Counted from the first letter of the stretch, positions 37,301 through 47,836 are shown. The stretch is DNA of 64,000 nucleotides from Paulinella micropora (GCA_009731375.1 BJOX01000275.1:452837-516836); one strand, 5' to 3'. The notes: a model not told the origin generated them from the sequence alone. A program made the numbers and translations.

Positions 37301-39440
37301 GACGGATCCGGAGTTCAAGGAGCTCATAACGTTATACAAGAACCCTAATGAGCTTAAAAAGACTCCACAGATCAAAGATCAGATGAAGGAGATGGCGTGG
37401 AGAGATGGGCTATTGTGGTACAAGGGCCAGCATGGCAAATTTGCATCACAGCCTGACAAATGGACTCTCTGGGTACCAGAGAAGTTGAGGCGCTTTATAT
37501 ATGTCGCAGCCCATAACTGCCCCTTACTGGCACATCCGGGTCGACAAAGAACTCATTGGTTCATAGCGAGGCGATTTTGGTGGAAAGGGATGAAGGAGGA
37601 GATAGACAGGGAAGTGGACGCATGCATCCCATGCAAAACCACAAAGACACCGCTGAAGGCGAACTTTGGCCTGATCGGTACATTCCCGTTACACGCCGGG
37701 ATGTTTGAATTTTTACACATCGATCATGTGGGACCTTTCCCCGAATCGGCAGAAGGGTACAGATACCTTCTTACCGCAATAGATCGAGCCACCAATTATG
37801 TCTGGGTTGTTCCTGTTAAGGACGCTACAGGCAAGACAACTGCGGAGGCTCTGATCGATAGGATCGTCTCGCAGATCGGAGTGCCTAGAAAGATATGTTC
37901 TGATCGAGGTTCTGACTTTAATAATGAAGTCATCGACAGACTATCTAAGTACTACGGGATGAAATGGCAATATGTTACTGCCTATAACCCGAGAGCGAAT
38001 GGCAAGATCGAGCGGGTACATAGACCTCTCAAAGCCTCGCTTAAGATGTACTGTATGAAGAAGGAGAATCAGAGAGCCTGGGTGGAGGCAGCACCTTCAT
38101 TTGCCTTTGCAATGAACTGTCTACCCTCATCGGCATTAGGAGGAGCCAGGAGCTCAGTCTCGCCATATCAATTGGTTTACGGCCGAGAGCCTAATATCCC
38201 AACCTCACTTCTGCATCCAAAAGACACTTGGGCAGATGAGGATGAGTTGTTCGGGATGAGACTAAGAGCGAAGATGGAGGCGGAACAAATAGTTGCGGCG
38301 CACAGGGAGGCGGAGCGCAGAAAGACTGACGCACAAGGAGTGCGACAAGCGCACTTAGATCAAGTCCGTTTCCAGGTTGGGGATATTGTACTCTTGTACC
38401 ATCCTCAAGTCCCTAAGGGGGTTAGCTCTAAGCTGTTTACCCACTGGAAAGGACCATACCAGATCATGGAACAGATGGGACCTCTGAATTATAAGATCAG
38501 GGGTAGAGGGAAGGTGCAGATTGTGAATGTTCGAAGGCTGATCAAATATGACCCCTTCTTACTTGAGGATGAATCCGTTGAGGAGGCGTTGAAACGGATG
38601 AAGGAGGACTTCAAAGAGGTACCGCCTATACAGAAGGAGGATACCTTAGAGGAGGAGAATGCCTATCGGGCACCGGTCACGGAGAAGGAGGAGACCGAGA
38701 AGGAGAGTAAGGAAGACTCAAACCGCAAAAGCGCGGCGGGGACTCAGTCTAAAGCCCCCATAGTCCGCGGCGGTACGAAGGAGAAGTTCACGGAGGCGCA
38801 GAGGAGGAGAGCGCAAAACGATCTCATCTTCGACCAACCGAGGAAGGTGGCAAGGTCGACGCGAGCGACGGATGTCCATGGAGGAGGAGGGGAGAAGGAC
38901 ACTAACCCGAACGCGGGTAATGTGGACATTCGACATGTGCGATGGAAGGAAGGAGAGGCGATTGCGGCCATCAAGTGGGTCCGAGACGCTTTTTATCTGT
39001 TGAGACCGGCAGAATCTCATGTTGCCGATGACACTCTCTCAGATCTTTATCTCATGCGAGCTGTGGCGGTCCCGCAGACTACACGGGCAGCACGGACATC
39101 GAAGAGATCCTTAGCAGCAAAAACGATACAACCGGTACTCCATTTTTGGAGAAGCATGGACCCTGTTGAGGATCCAAAAGCTAGACAATATTTACCGGTG
39201 TACAAAGACGCGAAAAATCTCGAGACATGGGATGATACTATTACCCTTCGAGACAAAGACCACACTGCGTGGACTATTCAGTCACTGCCTAGAGGAGTGC
39301 TTGACATTCCTTTTGACTTATCTTTGGGCGCCATCCCTAACAAAATATGGGACATTCTGGAGGAGTCGAAGTTTGACTTGACTTTTGTTGGCGGCCCGCC
39401 ACCTGGCAAAGGGGTTCGCGCAAGGCGACGAAGGCAGTAA
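31326..39440 (+). CDS. pol: Retrotransposon Pol: protease-like, RT, RNase H, integrase, novel tail (assembly-duplicated)
   Basis: Domains in order: protease-like region with NDTMANINIV (about residue 163) and ILLSYDQL; a roughly 250-residue linker; reverse transcriptase with VIDLKNGFWQI and the YIDD box; RNase H (DTDASKFAIGAVLQ); integrase zinc-binding HPGRQ...CIPC and core FLHIDHVGPF, SDRGSDF, NGKIERVH (the D, D, E residues); GPY/F module (HWKGPYQIMEQMG); then a tail of about 300 residues ending PPPGKGVRARRRRQ. The 2,704-residue frame contains RT to early integrase twice, on both sides of the 10-N gap 35,451-35,460, so the natural protein is probably about 1,915 residues. DTMA in place of DTGA at the protease active site is unusual. 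No internal stop is present. Confidence 0.9.
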   Translation: MPTVDEQDTNGSVPPRREGEGTQPHKPQGKHLLVHPSRANMINDANRKAKKAMEERKPKPKARSSPTKKQRTVPPPKDSIVSAIDTSTLGVPDSVQKTLEIPEAPETQEVKLAEKGGEREEDKELELRLKTLERKIHVLAASLHRPDALCYTDLFCETLQTTLKVGNDTMANINIVGQKFLNSHRTWVDKNIRKTKGTLKGVGSRTEITGIVTLIFKLKSGRVYRADLYVVPDYHGSILLSYDQLATMGAVIDCAARRVIYGVKNGEEEDINPMTATDSYEAFELSLATERKKLAFVHEATEAYVHPYVTVPEELTWTDNWETEMQAYTVTIPAWDRKSIDDLVVARNEEIICVAKQCPSLARFAEGGGADVHITNGYCYHAKVSDEKREAFVPRRKGRIPDTPADDIKTFITNFWGDVPTWPRSLTEVKKCLRTLFESNKPYTVILPYNEKAIWAQEIRDRLIDHPIPVPSRKQQLVVACRLGSREQSSAYKQKLRAQDKLKLIPQAFTCFDGFYTRKAPIQYANLIDMLVGLGHDDEPDTVTYERTGLDDLSEEDLSLEEDLAPLKEHKKMSEEDFQAAARKILEEGVGSEREKAFLKAKMEAYREIFDPPRAGGVKSDDFTAVIYKIPGAEPSPAPRRANLSIHEAKIAEENVRQLLDEDFIERSTSPIVSQPKIVPKPGGEWRLTINYARVNKVLEEERNPLPTLEEGRRVLRNAKFYSVIDLKNGFWQIPLDEKSRWLTAFVVGMEIYQWKVLPMGLKQAPGLFQKAMQKMLSGQYDDQSEDGFMRRRGQKAGEYAFCYIDDIIVYSNTMEEHIDHLSDVFRRIGAFGLKCNLKKCQLARTSVTYLGYEISHNRVSISREKREEIMSRQLPKNRTELHSFLAMAQYYSQFIPDWGATRAKLEKMIDFGDFEKWDEEALQAFNTLKDIIYKDPKDGGLVLMMPDFTKPFVVDTDASKFAIGAVLQQEDEEKKLRPIMFISRKLCAAERNYCTRQREALAVVWALKRLREYLWGGPLFTVRTDHHNLLWLMNHEQTGRLARWQAFLSCFNFTMVYLPGKRNVVADSLSRLEFQSEVSALVSSVEMMDLSTDKVYEVSHIEAMQMARGVRYDRTGLRYSPQGPEHGICCEAHVLEDAEWSYEAYENAKANIKEEEETTEVCTEPPQENRSELDEDPERVGVRLEDGTIHIASPTAWRQQQATDPEFKELITLYKNPNELKKTPQIKDQMKEMAWRDGLLWYKGQHGKFASQPDKWTLWVPEKLRRFIYVAAHNCPLLAHPGRQRTHWFIARRFWWKGMKEEIDREVDACIPCKTTKTPLKANFGLIGTFPLLAGMFEFLHIDHVGPFPESAEGYRYLLTAIDRATNYVWVVPVXXXXGTEREKELLKAKMEAYREIFDPPRAGGVKSEDFTAVIYKIPGAEPTPAPRRANLSIHEGKIAEENVRQLLNEDFIERSTSPIVSQPKIVPKPGGEWRLMINYARVNKVLEEERNPLPTLEEGRRVLRNAKFYSVIDLKNGFWQIPLDEKSRWLTAFVVGMEIYQWKVLPMGLKQAPGLFQKAMQKMLSGQYDDQSEDGFMRRRGQKAGEYAFCYIDDIIVYSNTMEEHIDHLSDVFRRIGAFGLKCNLKKCQLARTSVTYLGYEISHNRVSISREKREEIMSRQLPKNRTELHSFLAMAQYYSQFIPDWGATRAKLEKMIDFGDFEKWDEEALQAFNTLKDIIYKDPKDGGLVLMMPDFTKPFVIDTDASKFAIGAVLQQEDEEKKLRPIMFISRKLCAAERNYCTRQREALAVVWALKRLREYLWGGPLFTVRTDHHNLLWLMNHEQTGRLARWQAFLSCFNFTMVYLPGKRNVVADSLSRLEFQSEVSALVSSVEMMDLSTDKVYEVSHIEAMQMARGVRYDRTGLRYSPQGPEHGICCEAHVLEDAEWSYEAYENAKANIKEEEETTEVCTEPPQENRSELDEDPERVGVRLEDGTIHIASPTAWRQQQATDPEFKELITLYKNPNELKKTPQIKDQMKEMAWRDGLLWYKGQHGKFASQPDKWTLWVPEKLRRFIYVAAHNCPLLAHPGRQRTHWFIARRFWWKGMKEEIDREVDACIPCKTTKTPLKANFGLIGTFPLHAGMFEFLHIDHVGPFPESAEGYRYLLTAIDRATNYVWVVPVKDATGKTTAEALIDRIVSQIGVPRKICSDRGSDFNNEVIDRLSKYYGMKWQYVTAYNPRANGKIERVHRPLKASLKMYCMKKENQRAWVEAAPSFAFAMNCLPSSALGGARSSVSPYQLVYGREPNIPTSLLHPKDTWADEDELFGMRLRAKMEAEQIVAAHREAERRKTDAQGVRQAHLDQVRFQVGDIVLLYHPQVPKGVSSKLFTHWKGPYQIMEQMGPLNYKIRGRGKVQIVNVRRLIKYDPFLLEDESVEEALKRMKEDFKEVPPIQKEDTLEEENAYRAPVTEKEETEKESKEDSNRKSAAGTQSKAPIVRGGTKEKFTEAQRRRAQNDLIFDQPRKVARSTRATDVHGGGGEKDTNPNAGNVDIRHVRWKEGEAIAAIKWVRDAFYLLRPAESHVADDTLSDLYLMRAVAVPQTTRAARTSKRSLAAKTIQPVLHFWRSMDPVEDPKARQYLPVYKDAKNLETWDDTITLRDKDHTAWTIQSLPRGVLDIPFDLSLGAIPNKIWDILEESKFDLTFVGGPPPGKGVRARRRRQ
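33094..37817 (+). repeat. 2.36-kb pol duplication across a 10-N join
   Basis: 33,094-35,450 and 35,461-37,817 are the same sequence offset by 2,367 bases, with only about 15-20 differences by eye, most within the first 350 bases. The first copy stops and the second starts exactly at the N run. This is what two overlapping contigs, from different haplotypes or element copies, look like when a scaffolder joins them without merging. Confidence 0.9.
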
Positions 39441-40245
39441 GTGACATTTTTTTCTTTTATCACGCGTCGGACATTGAAAGCTGCATGTGGATTAATCTCA
39501 TAGTGCCCATGTCAGATCATGTCTTATTAAAATGTTTTTATACCATTGTTGTTACTTGGCATTTTTATCGCAACATATGAGTGCGAGGGTCAATCGGCAA
39601 ATGGATACGACACCGTATAAGGGGATCGCTTGTGAGTTTAGCGATGGTGTTCCTGGTACGACCCTGCTTCAAGTATCCAGGGTGATGTTCTCAAAAAATG
39701 TTCTCATAGTAGACATATTAAATTTTTTTCTTTGGATATACTTAATATCGTCATACCAGCACGGTCCGTCTCTACTTGTGTCGGCATATCGCATGGTCGG
39801 GCTCACTCACCCCGGCTTTGGATATAGTTATTAGGTCTGGCCCCCTAGTACTATATTAAGGTAACCGATTGAATACAAGGGTATGTTATTAAAAGACAAT
39901 GTATTTACTGATCGGAAGTGTTTTTGGAGAAGGAGAAAAATTATAACGCTGCTTTTATTGCAATAGTAATACTATTTGTTCTTGACATACTGCCTCAGAA
40001 TTAAGTTACGGGGGGGGAACAACAAGTGTGGAAGGAGGAGTTTTTATTTACACTGAAGACGAGGCTGGAGATTTATAGTTGACTTGTGTCTGGCGTATGC
40101 GTTTTATATATCCACTGCACCGTCTATCCGTGGGTTAATGCACTTAATTGCGACACCCCGTAGCGTTTGTGCAGAAAAGAAATCAGCATTTATATGACGA
40201 AAATACTAAGTTGCATATTTTCATCATAAAAACGGGAAGGGGTAC
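39441..40245 (+). other. Non-coding stretch between pol and 3' LTR
   Basis: About 800 bases, AT-rich. A 100-residue open frame from 39,532 has no recognised similarity and is probably chance. A purine-rich AAAAACGGGAAGGGG at about 40,229-40,242 just before the LTR is the likely polypurine tract priming plus-strand DNA synthesis. Confidence 0.65.
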
Positions 40246-40497
40246 TGTAGGCATCACCCCCCGGATAGCAGGTAAAAAGTACTCTTTTTCTGGTGTCAGG
40301 TGGCACCTAGTTTTTTCCCATTATTTTCAATATCGTTTGGCCGGATTTGATATAATGCCATTTTAACATTGGTTTGTTGCCGTTTTCTTTTCGGCTTCAC
40401 TGAGCTAATATAACGAGACATCATTTTCTTTTGGGGATTTGTGTCTGGCAAGTTGTATTGCCGACTTTTTATTTAGCTATCTTCGGGGATTGTAACA
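40246..40497 (+). repeat. 3' LTR
   Basis: Begins TGTAGGCATCACCCCCCGG and ends GATTGTAACA, so TG...CA termini are complete. It has a 5-base GCAAG insertion and scattered substitutions relative to the 5' LTR. It is followed by ACGG, the same four bases that precede the 5' LTR. Confidence 0.85.
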
Positions 40498-41625
40498 ACG
40501 GTGATAAAAATTATATAAACGAAAGTAAATACTAGAGAACTTGAAGAGATTCTGAAAGTTTCTTTTTAGAACGGTAGTAACTTGAAAGTTGTCAGAGATG
40601 ATTCGGAGGTTTTGTTCATTGTTGTCACACACAAGTGAAAGTCACAAGTTGAAGTAGTAAAAACTTGAGGAGACTAGTTCCGAGCCGAGTTATTATTAAT
40701 GTCACAAGTTGTATATAGTTAAATCACTTACTATTATCAGATATCATCATATATATTATTTAGTAAGCCGCTCAGTTGTGATCTGAGGACTTGGAAAAAC
40801 AACTACAAGGGCGGGAAGGTTGGGCACGCTGCCTCACTCTTGAGATATGATTTGAATGAATCAACGCAAGTCATAGATAGCTCAGTTTCTGTGCGAGTGA
40901 GAAAGCAGGCCATAAATTCATTGCTCAACTTCAGAACTGCCGCGGTAGCAGCCAGTGTAGCCCTGTTCTCAGAAAAATATTATGAATATTACAAAAATAA
41001 TATTAACCCTAGGGTTAATAGAATTCCGGTCCGCCTTCTGCCAACTCCCGAACGCAATTCCCAAATATTGTCTGCCCTGCTACCGTCATTATTAATATTA
41101 ATAATACGTAGAGAGAAACGGAAAAGAAAAATTGAAAGAACTAACGATAAACAGACCGAGAAGAGATGGTGTTAATATGATTAAATTTATCAAGTGTAAT
41201 ATGATTTTTTTTCATATATTATTAATAATACTAATAATATTTGTCAAATTTTACTAATATTAATAAGATCTTTTAATCTTTATTATGGTTAAAAATTACG
41301 GTAATACGCTTTGAAAATTTTCAAGATTTGTTTTCTGTCAATACTAAACCTGAACATTAAGTGCTTGCGCTGGCATTTGCATTCAATGATGTGAATGCTG
41401 CTGCTACAGTATTAATATGTTGTCATGAGAACTCACTCGAAGAGCATTGTCTGTTCCTGGCTACATATACCAACAAGAACACACAAAATAAAAGAAAACG
41501 GAAGGGAACCAGGGACACTTGGAGAATACAATGGTCGCTGAAGATGTACATGTCCATGTTGCAGTGTGCAGGCCCAAGGCGCACACCAGAGTCGTGAGAG
41601 AAAAGGTCACGGCTGTCACAGCAGC
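40498..41625. other. AT-rich intergenic region; one unrecognised 111-codon frame
   Basis: Low-GC sequence with AATATT and TAATATTAATA runs. An open frame at 40,840-41,175 (+), starting MRYDLNESTQ and ending in a Lys/Arg-rich segment, is of normal composition but unrecognised, with no splice or promoter support. The region also contains the 3' flank of the minus-strand coiled-coil gene ending at 41,626. Confidence 0.4.
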
Positions 41626-42123
41626 TCAGGATTCCGACATCTGTGCCATGACTCGCAACTGCTCTGCACGGAGCGCTGCGATTTCCGCAGCCATCGCCCT
41701 CTCCAGCTCCTGCTCCTCCTCGAATATTAGCTTCTGCAACTCCTCCTCCTCCTTCGCCGCATCTTGCTTGAGCTTGAACAAGAGCGCCTTCTCGTCGGCT
41801 TTTCTCTTGCGCTCCGCCTTTTCTTCCTCCTCTGCAAGTTTGAAAGCTTCCGCCTCTGCCTCTTGCTTGGCCTTGTCCAGCTCGGCCTTGATGCGCGCCT
41901 TCTGCGCAATTGCGATAATCTTGGCCTGCTTGGCCTCTTGCTCTTCCATCTCCATCTATACAGCAGGCAACATACATATATATACAAATATATATTCTGC
42001 ACCACGCTAGGCATAGCCAACCGATTCGACACAAGACGAATCCACGATAGACAACTTATCGCAACATACAACACGAAAGACTGTGTAGTCTCGCAAAACT
42101 TTGACGCTGTTCGAGATCGGCTT

Positions 42124-42156
<33 letters not shown>

Positions 42157-43331
42157 NNNNNNNNNNNNNNNNNNNNNNNNNNNNNNNNNNNNNNNNNNNN
42201 NNNNNNNNNNNNNNNNNNNNNNNNNNNNNNNNNNNNNNNNNNNNNNNNNNNNNNNNNNNNNNNNNNNNNNNNNNNNNNNNNNNNNNNNNNNNNNNNNGGG
42301 GGGCAACGTCTATGTTGATCGTATGTATATTAATATGTGCATATGCACCAAAGCTTTCTGCTCCGCTTCGATGCGCGCGGCTTCGTTCGAGCGCTCTGCG
42401 ATCTTGGCTGCGCGCTGAGCTGCTAGCGCGATCGCCGCCTCCTTCTTGGCCTGCTCCTCCGCCTCGAACATGGCCTTCTGTTGCTCTTCATCCTCTTCCA
42501 TCTTCTTCTTCTTGGCAGCGAACTTGGCCTTGTTCAGCTCCACCACGCGCGCCTTCTCGGCGGCGTCTGCAATGTCCATCGCCTCCTTCTCTGCCTTCTC
42601 CTGCTCCTCCTGCAGCCTGAGCTGCTCCCGCTTCCGCTCCTCCCTCGCAGCCGCCTGCTTCACCTTCTGCGCCTTGGCTTCCGCCTCCTCTGCTTCCTGC
42701 AAGGCCTTCTGCTCTTCTTCCATCTGCTTCGCCTGGTCCTGTAGCCGCTTCACCTTGGCAGCGCGCTCCGAGGCGAAGTTGCGTGCCGCAATCTTCTTCG
42801 CTTCTTCCTCAGCCTCGAACAACGCCTTCTGGTGCTCCTCCTCCTCCTGCAGCCGCCGTTGCTTGTCTGCCCACTTCTTCTTCATCTCCTCCGCCTTGGC
42901 CGCACGCTCGGCGTCCTCCTGTGCCTTCTGCGCCTCCATCTCCAACTTCTCCTGCTCCTCACGGATCTTCTGCCTTTCCCTCGCTCGCTCCTGCTTGGCC
43001 TTGATCTTGGCCACGCGTTCTGCCTTGAGCGCGGCTTCTTCCTCCTCGGCTTGCTTCTTCTGCTCCTCTTCAAGCGCTTTCGCTCTGGCTTGCATCGCAG
43101 CCACCTTGGCGGCGCGTTGGTCGGCGAACGCCTTGGCCGCGCGTTTCTTTTCTTCCTCCTCCGCCTCGAACAGAGCCTGAATCAATCCAATCAACCAAAT
43201 TAACCAAATCAATCAATCAAATCAATCAAATCAATCAAACCTGTTGGGCAGCCTCCTGTTCCACAAGCTGGTTCATCTTGGCCTTGTAGGCGGCACGAAT
43301 CTTGGCCACCTAGATAGACAGTCAGACAGAC

Positions 43332-43362
<31 letters not shown>

Positions 43363-43419
43363 AAGATAGACAGACAGACAGACAGACAGATAGACAGACA
43401 GAAAGACAGACAGACAGAC

Positions 43420-43467
<48 letters not shown>

Positions 43468-43468
43468 G

Positions 43469-43527
<59 letters not shown>

Positions 43528-43778
43528 TAGACAAATACATAGACAGATAGACAAATAGATCGATCGACCTTGGTGTCACGCTCGGCGCCCTCCGCTTCCT
43601 GCATGGCCAGCGCCTCCAGCTTCTCCGCCTCTTCCTGGGCAGCATGCTTGGCGCGCTTGGCAGCTTCCTTGAGCGCGATCTCCTTCACCTTGCGCTCCTG
43701 AGAAGTGGGAAATTGACGGAGTGTGTGTGAGAGAGGGGAAAAGAAAGGGAAGAAGCTTGTGTGGAGTTTATTGCAGAC

Positions 43779-43825
<47 letters not shown>

Positions 43826-45082
43826 CTTCTCGGCGTTCTCTTCTGCCTCCTGCAGCCTCCTCTGCTCAGCCTCCAGCTCCTGTGCCTCCTTTTGAAGATG
43901 GAACACCTACAGATGCCAACATTTGGAGATTAGTTAGGAGGTAGGTAGGTAGGTAGGTAAGTAGGTAGGTAGGTAGGTAGGTAGGAAGACACACAGACAG
44001 ACAGATAGACAGATGAGATCACTACCTTTTCCGCCCGCGCGCGTGCCTTGGCCTTGGCCCCCTCTTTCTTCGCCTCTTCCTCCTGCTTGAACTGCTCCTC
44101 CTGCAGCCTCTCTTCTTCTTCCAGAGCACGCTGGCGAGCCGTGAACTCGATCTTCTTCGCGTTCACCTATATGTAGGTAGGAAAGGTGGTCGGTAGCCTC
44201 CTCTCCCTCTCTGCCCCCCCCCCCCNNNNNNNNNNTCTTCATCCTCTTCCATCTTCTTCTTCTTGGCAGCGAACTTGGCCTTGTTCAGCTCCACCACGCG
44301 CGCCTTCTCGGCGGCGTCTGCAATGTCCATCGCCTCCTTCTCTGCCTTCTCCTGCTCCTCCTGCAGCCTGAGCTGCTCCCGCTTCCGCTCCTCCCTCGCA
44401 GCCGCCTGCTTCACCTTCTGCGCCTTGGCTTCCGCCTCCTCTGCTTCCTGCAAGGCCTTCTGCTCTTCTTCCATCTGCTTCGCCTGGTCCTGTAGCCGCT
44501 TCACCTTGGCAGCGCGCTCCGAGGCGAAGTTGCGTGCCGCAATCTTCTTCGCTTCTTCCTCAGCCTCGAACAACGCCTTCTGGTGCTCCTCCTCCTCCTG
44601 CAGCCGCCGTTGCTTGTCTGCCCACTTCTTCTTCATCTCCTCCGCCTTGGCCGCACGCTCGGCGTCCTCCTGTGCCTTCTGCGCCTCCATCTCCAACTTC
44701 TCCTGCTCCTCACGGATCTTCTGCCTTTCCCTCGCTCGCTCCTGCTTGGCCTTGATCTTGGCCACGCGTTCTGCCTTGAGCGCGGCTTCTTCCTCCTCGG
44801 CTTGCTTCTTCTGCTCCTCTTCAAGCGCTTTCGCTCTGGCTTGCATCGCAGCCACCTTGGCGGCGCGTTGGTCGGCGAACGCCTTGGCCGCGCGTTTCTT
44901 TTCTTCCTCCTCCGCCTCGAACAGAGCCTGAATCAATCCAATCAACCAAATTAACCAAATCAATCAATCAAATCAATCAAATCAATCAAACCTGTTGGGC
45001 AGCCTCCTGTTCCACAAGCTGGTTCATCTTGGCCTTGTAGGCGGCACGAATCTTGGCCACCTAGATAGACAGTCAGACAGAC

Positions 45083-45113
<31 letters not shown>

Positions 45114-45170
45114 AAGATAGACAGACAGACAGACAGACAGATAGACAGACAGAAAGACAGACAGACAGAC

Positions 45171-45218
<48 letters not shown>

Positions 45219-45219
45219 G

Positions 45220-45278
<59 letters not shown>

Positions 45279-45529
45279 TAGACAAATACATAGACAGATA
45301 GACAAATAGATCGATCGACCTTGGTGTCACGCTCGGCGCCCTCCGCTTCCTGCATGGCCAGCGCCTCCAGCTTCTCCGCCTCTTCCTGGGCAGCATGCTT
45401 GGCGCGCTTGGCAGCTTCCTTGAGCGCGATCTCCTTCACCTTGCGCTCCTGAGAAGTGGGAAATTGACGGAGTGTGTGTGAGAGAGGGGAAAAGAAAGGG
45501 AAGAAGCTTGTGTGGAGTTTATTGCAGAC

Positions 45530-45576
<47 letters not shown>

Positions 45577-47327
45577 CTTCTCGGCGTTCTCTTCTGCCTC
45601 CTGCAGCCTCCTCTGCTCAGCCTCCAGCTCCTGTGCCTCCTTTTGAAGATGGAACACCTACAGATGCCAACATTTGGAGATTAGTTAGGAGGTAGGTAGG
45701 TAGGTAGGTAAGTAGGTAGGTAGGTAGGTAGGTAGGAAGACACACAGACAGACAGATAGACAGATGAGATCACTACCTTTTCCGCCCGCGCGCGTGCCTT
45801 GGCCTTGGCCCCCTCTTTCTTCGCCTCTTCCTCCTGCTTGAACTGCTCCTCCTGCAGCCTCTCTTCTTCTTCCAGAGCACGCTGGCGAGCCGTGAACTCG
45901 ATCTTCTTCGCGTTCACCTATATGTAGGTAGGAAAGGTGGTCGGTAGCCTCCTCTCCCTCTCTGCCCCCCCCCCCCCCCTCCCTNNNNNNNNNNGGTAGA
46001 TAGCTACCTTTGCCTCGCGAGCTGCCTTTTCCTCTTCCTGTTGGCGCTGCATCTCCATCATCTCCTGCTCTTCCAAGATCTTGAGCTGTTCTTGCTTGAT
46101 CTGACAATGGCAGTAGTGTGAGAAGTTCCTTGTCCTTAACCACAATGAGCAATGATTTCAAACTATGTGCTCTCAGCCGGTTCTGATCTTGAGGGCTTGT
46201 GTAGTGGCTCATTTGAAGCTCTCAAGAGTTTTCTAATGAGCCATAACACAGGTTGTAGATGCAAATATTGACTGAGATCGAAGCGCTTGAAGTCATTGTT
46301 CCTTGTACTTAAGAAATAGGAACTTCGTGTTGTAAAAGAGGCAAGTGAGAAGGCTAGTCAAAAGAGCAAAGGAAGGGCAGTCAAGTGGTGGGTCAAAAGG
46401 AGGGATAAGAACGCCAGTAATGGGGAAAAACAGGGGTAGGAAAGGCAGGGATCGGACAAAGGAGGGCAATAACAACAGTAGTGGGTCAAAGACAAGGTAA
46501 GAGCGACAGTAGTGGGGCAAAGTAGGAGGGAAAAAAGGCAGTGATTATGCACAAGTACCTTGTACTTGCGTTCCGCGTCTTCTACACGCGCCTTCTTCTC
46601 AGCAGCCTCCTCCATCTGCTGCAAGATGGCCTGCTGCTCCTCCGCCTCAGCCTCCGCCTTCTTGAGCGCCGCCCACTTGGCGCCCTTTTCGGCCTGCTTG
46701 GCCTGCATGTCAGCCCTTCGCGCTGCTTCTTCTGCCTCGAAGGCCGCCTTCTGGCTCTCCTCCTCACTAGCCAGCTCCTTCTGCTTGCTCTCCCACTTGG
46801 CCTTCGCCTTCTCCATGGCGGCCTGGCGTTGCGCAGCGTCTTCGATCTTTTGAGCTTCCATCTGCTCTTTCTCGTTCTGAGCCTCGGCGTCCAACGCAGC
46901 CTTGCGGCGCGCTGCCTTAGCAGTCTCCAATTGCACCTGTGTGCATGCATGCATGTGATGTCTGTATGCGATGTATGCGATGTATGTCGTGTCAACAGTA
47001 TGTGTATGTCTGACTGTGTGTGTGTTGGTGTTACCTTGGCAGCCTTGGCCGCCTTCTCTTCCTCGTCCTGCAGCGCCTTCTGTTCCGCTTCCAGACGGTC
47101 TGCATCCTCTTGCACCTTACGGAGCTTCTCCCCCTAAGCAAGCAAGCAAGTTAAGTAAGCAAAGCAAAGCAAAACAAAGTAAAAGGAAAGTAAGTGAGCA
47201 GGTGAGGGTAATAGGGTATGGCATGGCTGACCTGCTGCTTAGAGTACTCGAGCGCAGCCTCGCGCTTCGCCTCCTCCTCAGCCTCGAACAGCGCACGCTG
47301 CTCCGCCTAACCAGATAAAACATACCC

Positions 47328-47414
<87 letters not shown>

Positions 47415-47836
47415 TAATAATAATAATAATACTATATCTGAGGCGTACTGATGCAGCTAATGGCATATCCTCAACGGACATAAGCCTCCAATACCCATTT
47501 CGAGGTCCTCCACCCCCCCGTGTCAGTCTCTCGCCTGATGATCGGGGCCTCCGATGGAGCTCCTGAGGGCAAGACTGCACTAAGCCGAGGTTATTCCGCA
47601 GTCCCAGCAACCTCTTGCAAGACGTCACCGAATGTGCAAGTGCATACACCAAGCGCGGTTGCTAGAGCTGCCTCGAAACCCCACCCATAACAATCTGGTG
47701 TCTGCTGGGTCCTGGGCTATCAACCAGCATATGCGGAGTTTAAGATCTTTTACGCGCGCAACGACCCTCCTCCCCAGCATCTACCACCAAAGGGTTATGA
47801 GTTGGCGTCACAGTTTAACGCCTTGAGGCCATTGGG

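Larger units (their letters stand above)
27723..40497 (+). mobile_element. Ty3/Gypsy-type LTR retrotransposon
   Basis: Two direct LTRs of about 250 bp bound an interior with gag, then protease-like, RT, RNase H and integrase, the Ty3/Gypsy order. ACGG precedes the left LTR (27,719-27,722) and follows the right LTR (40,498-40,501), a possible 4-bp target duplication. The interior is inflated by a 2.36-kb duplication across a 10-N join, so the true element is probably about 10.4 kb. It lies about 590 bp downstream of PAN3, same strand. Confidence 0.9.

Noticed and set aside
31326-39440. A genuine 2,704-residue Pol with two RT domains
   Set aside because: The second copy starts exactly at a 10-N join and repeats 2.36 kb almost unchanged; contig overlap is far more likely.
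41727-43203. Plus-strand Ser/Cys/Leu-rich frames over the helical gene
   Set aside because: They are antisense shadows of GAG/GCC/AAG codon-rich exons and cross the splice sites.
44163-45980. A real tandem duplication of exons in the helical gene
   Set aside because: The copy is exact, including microsatellite lengths, is bounded by 10-N joins, and begins in mid-exon.
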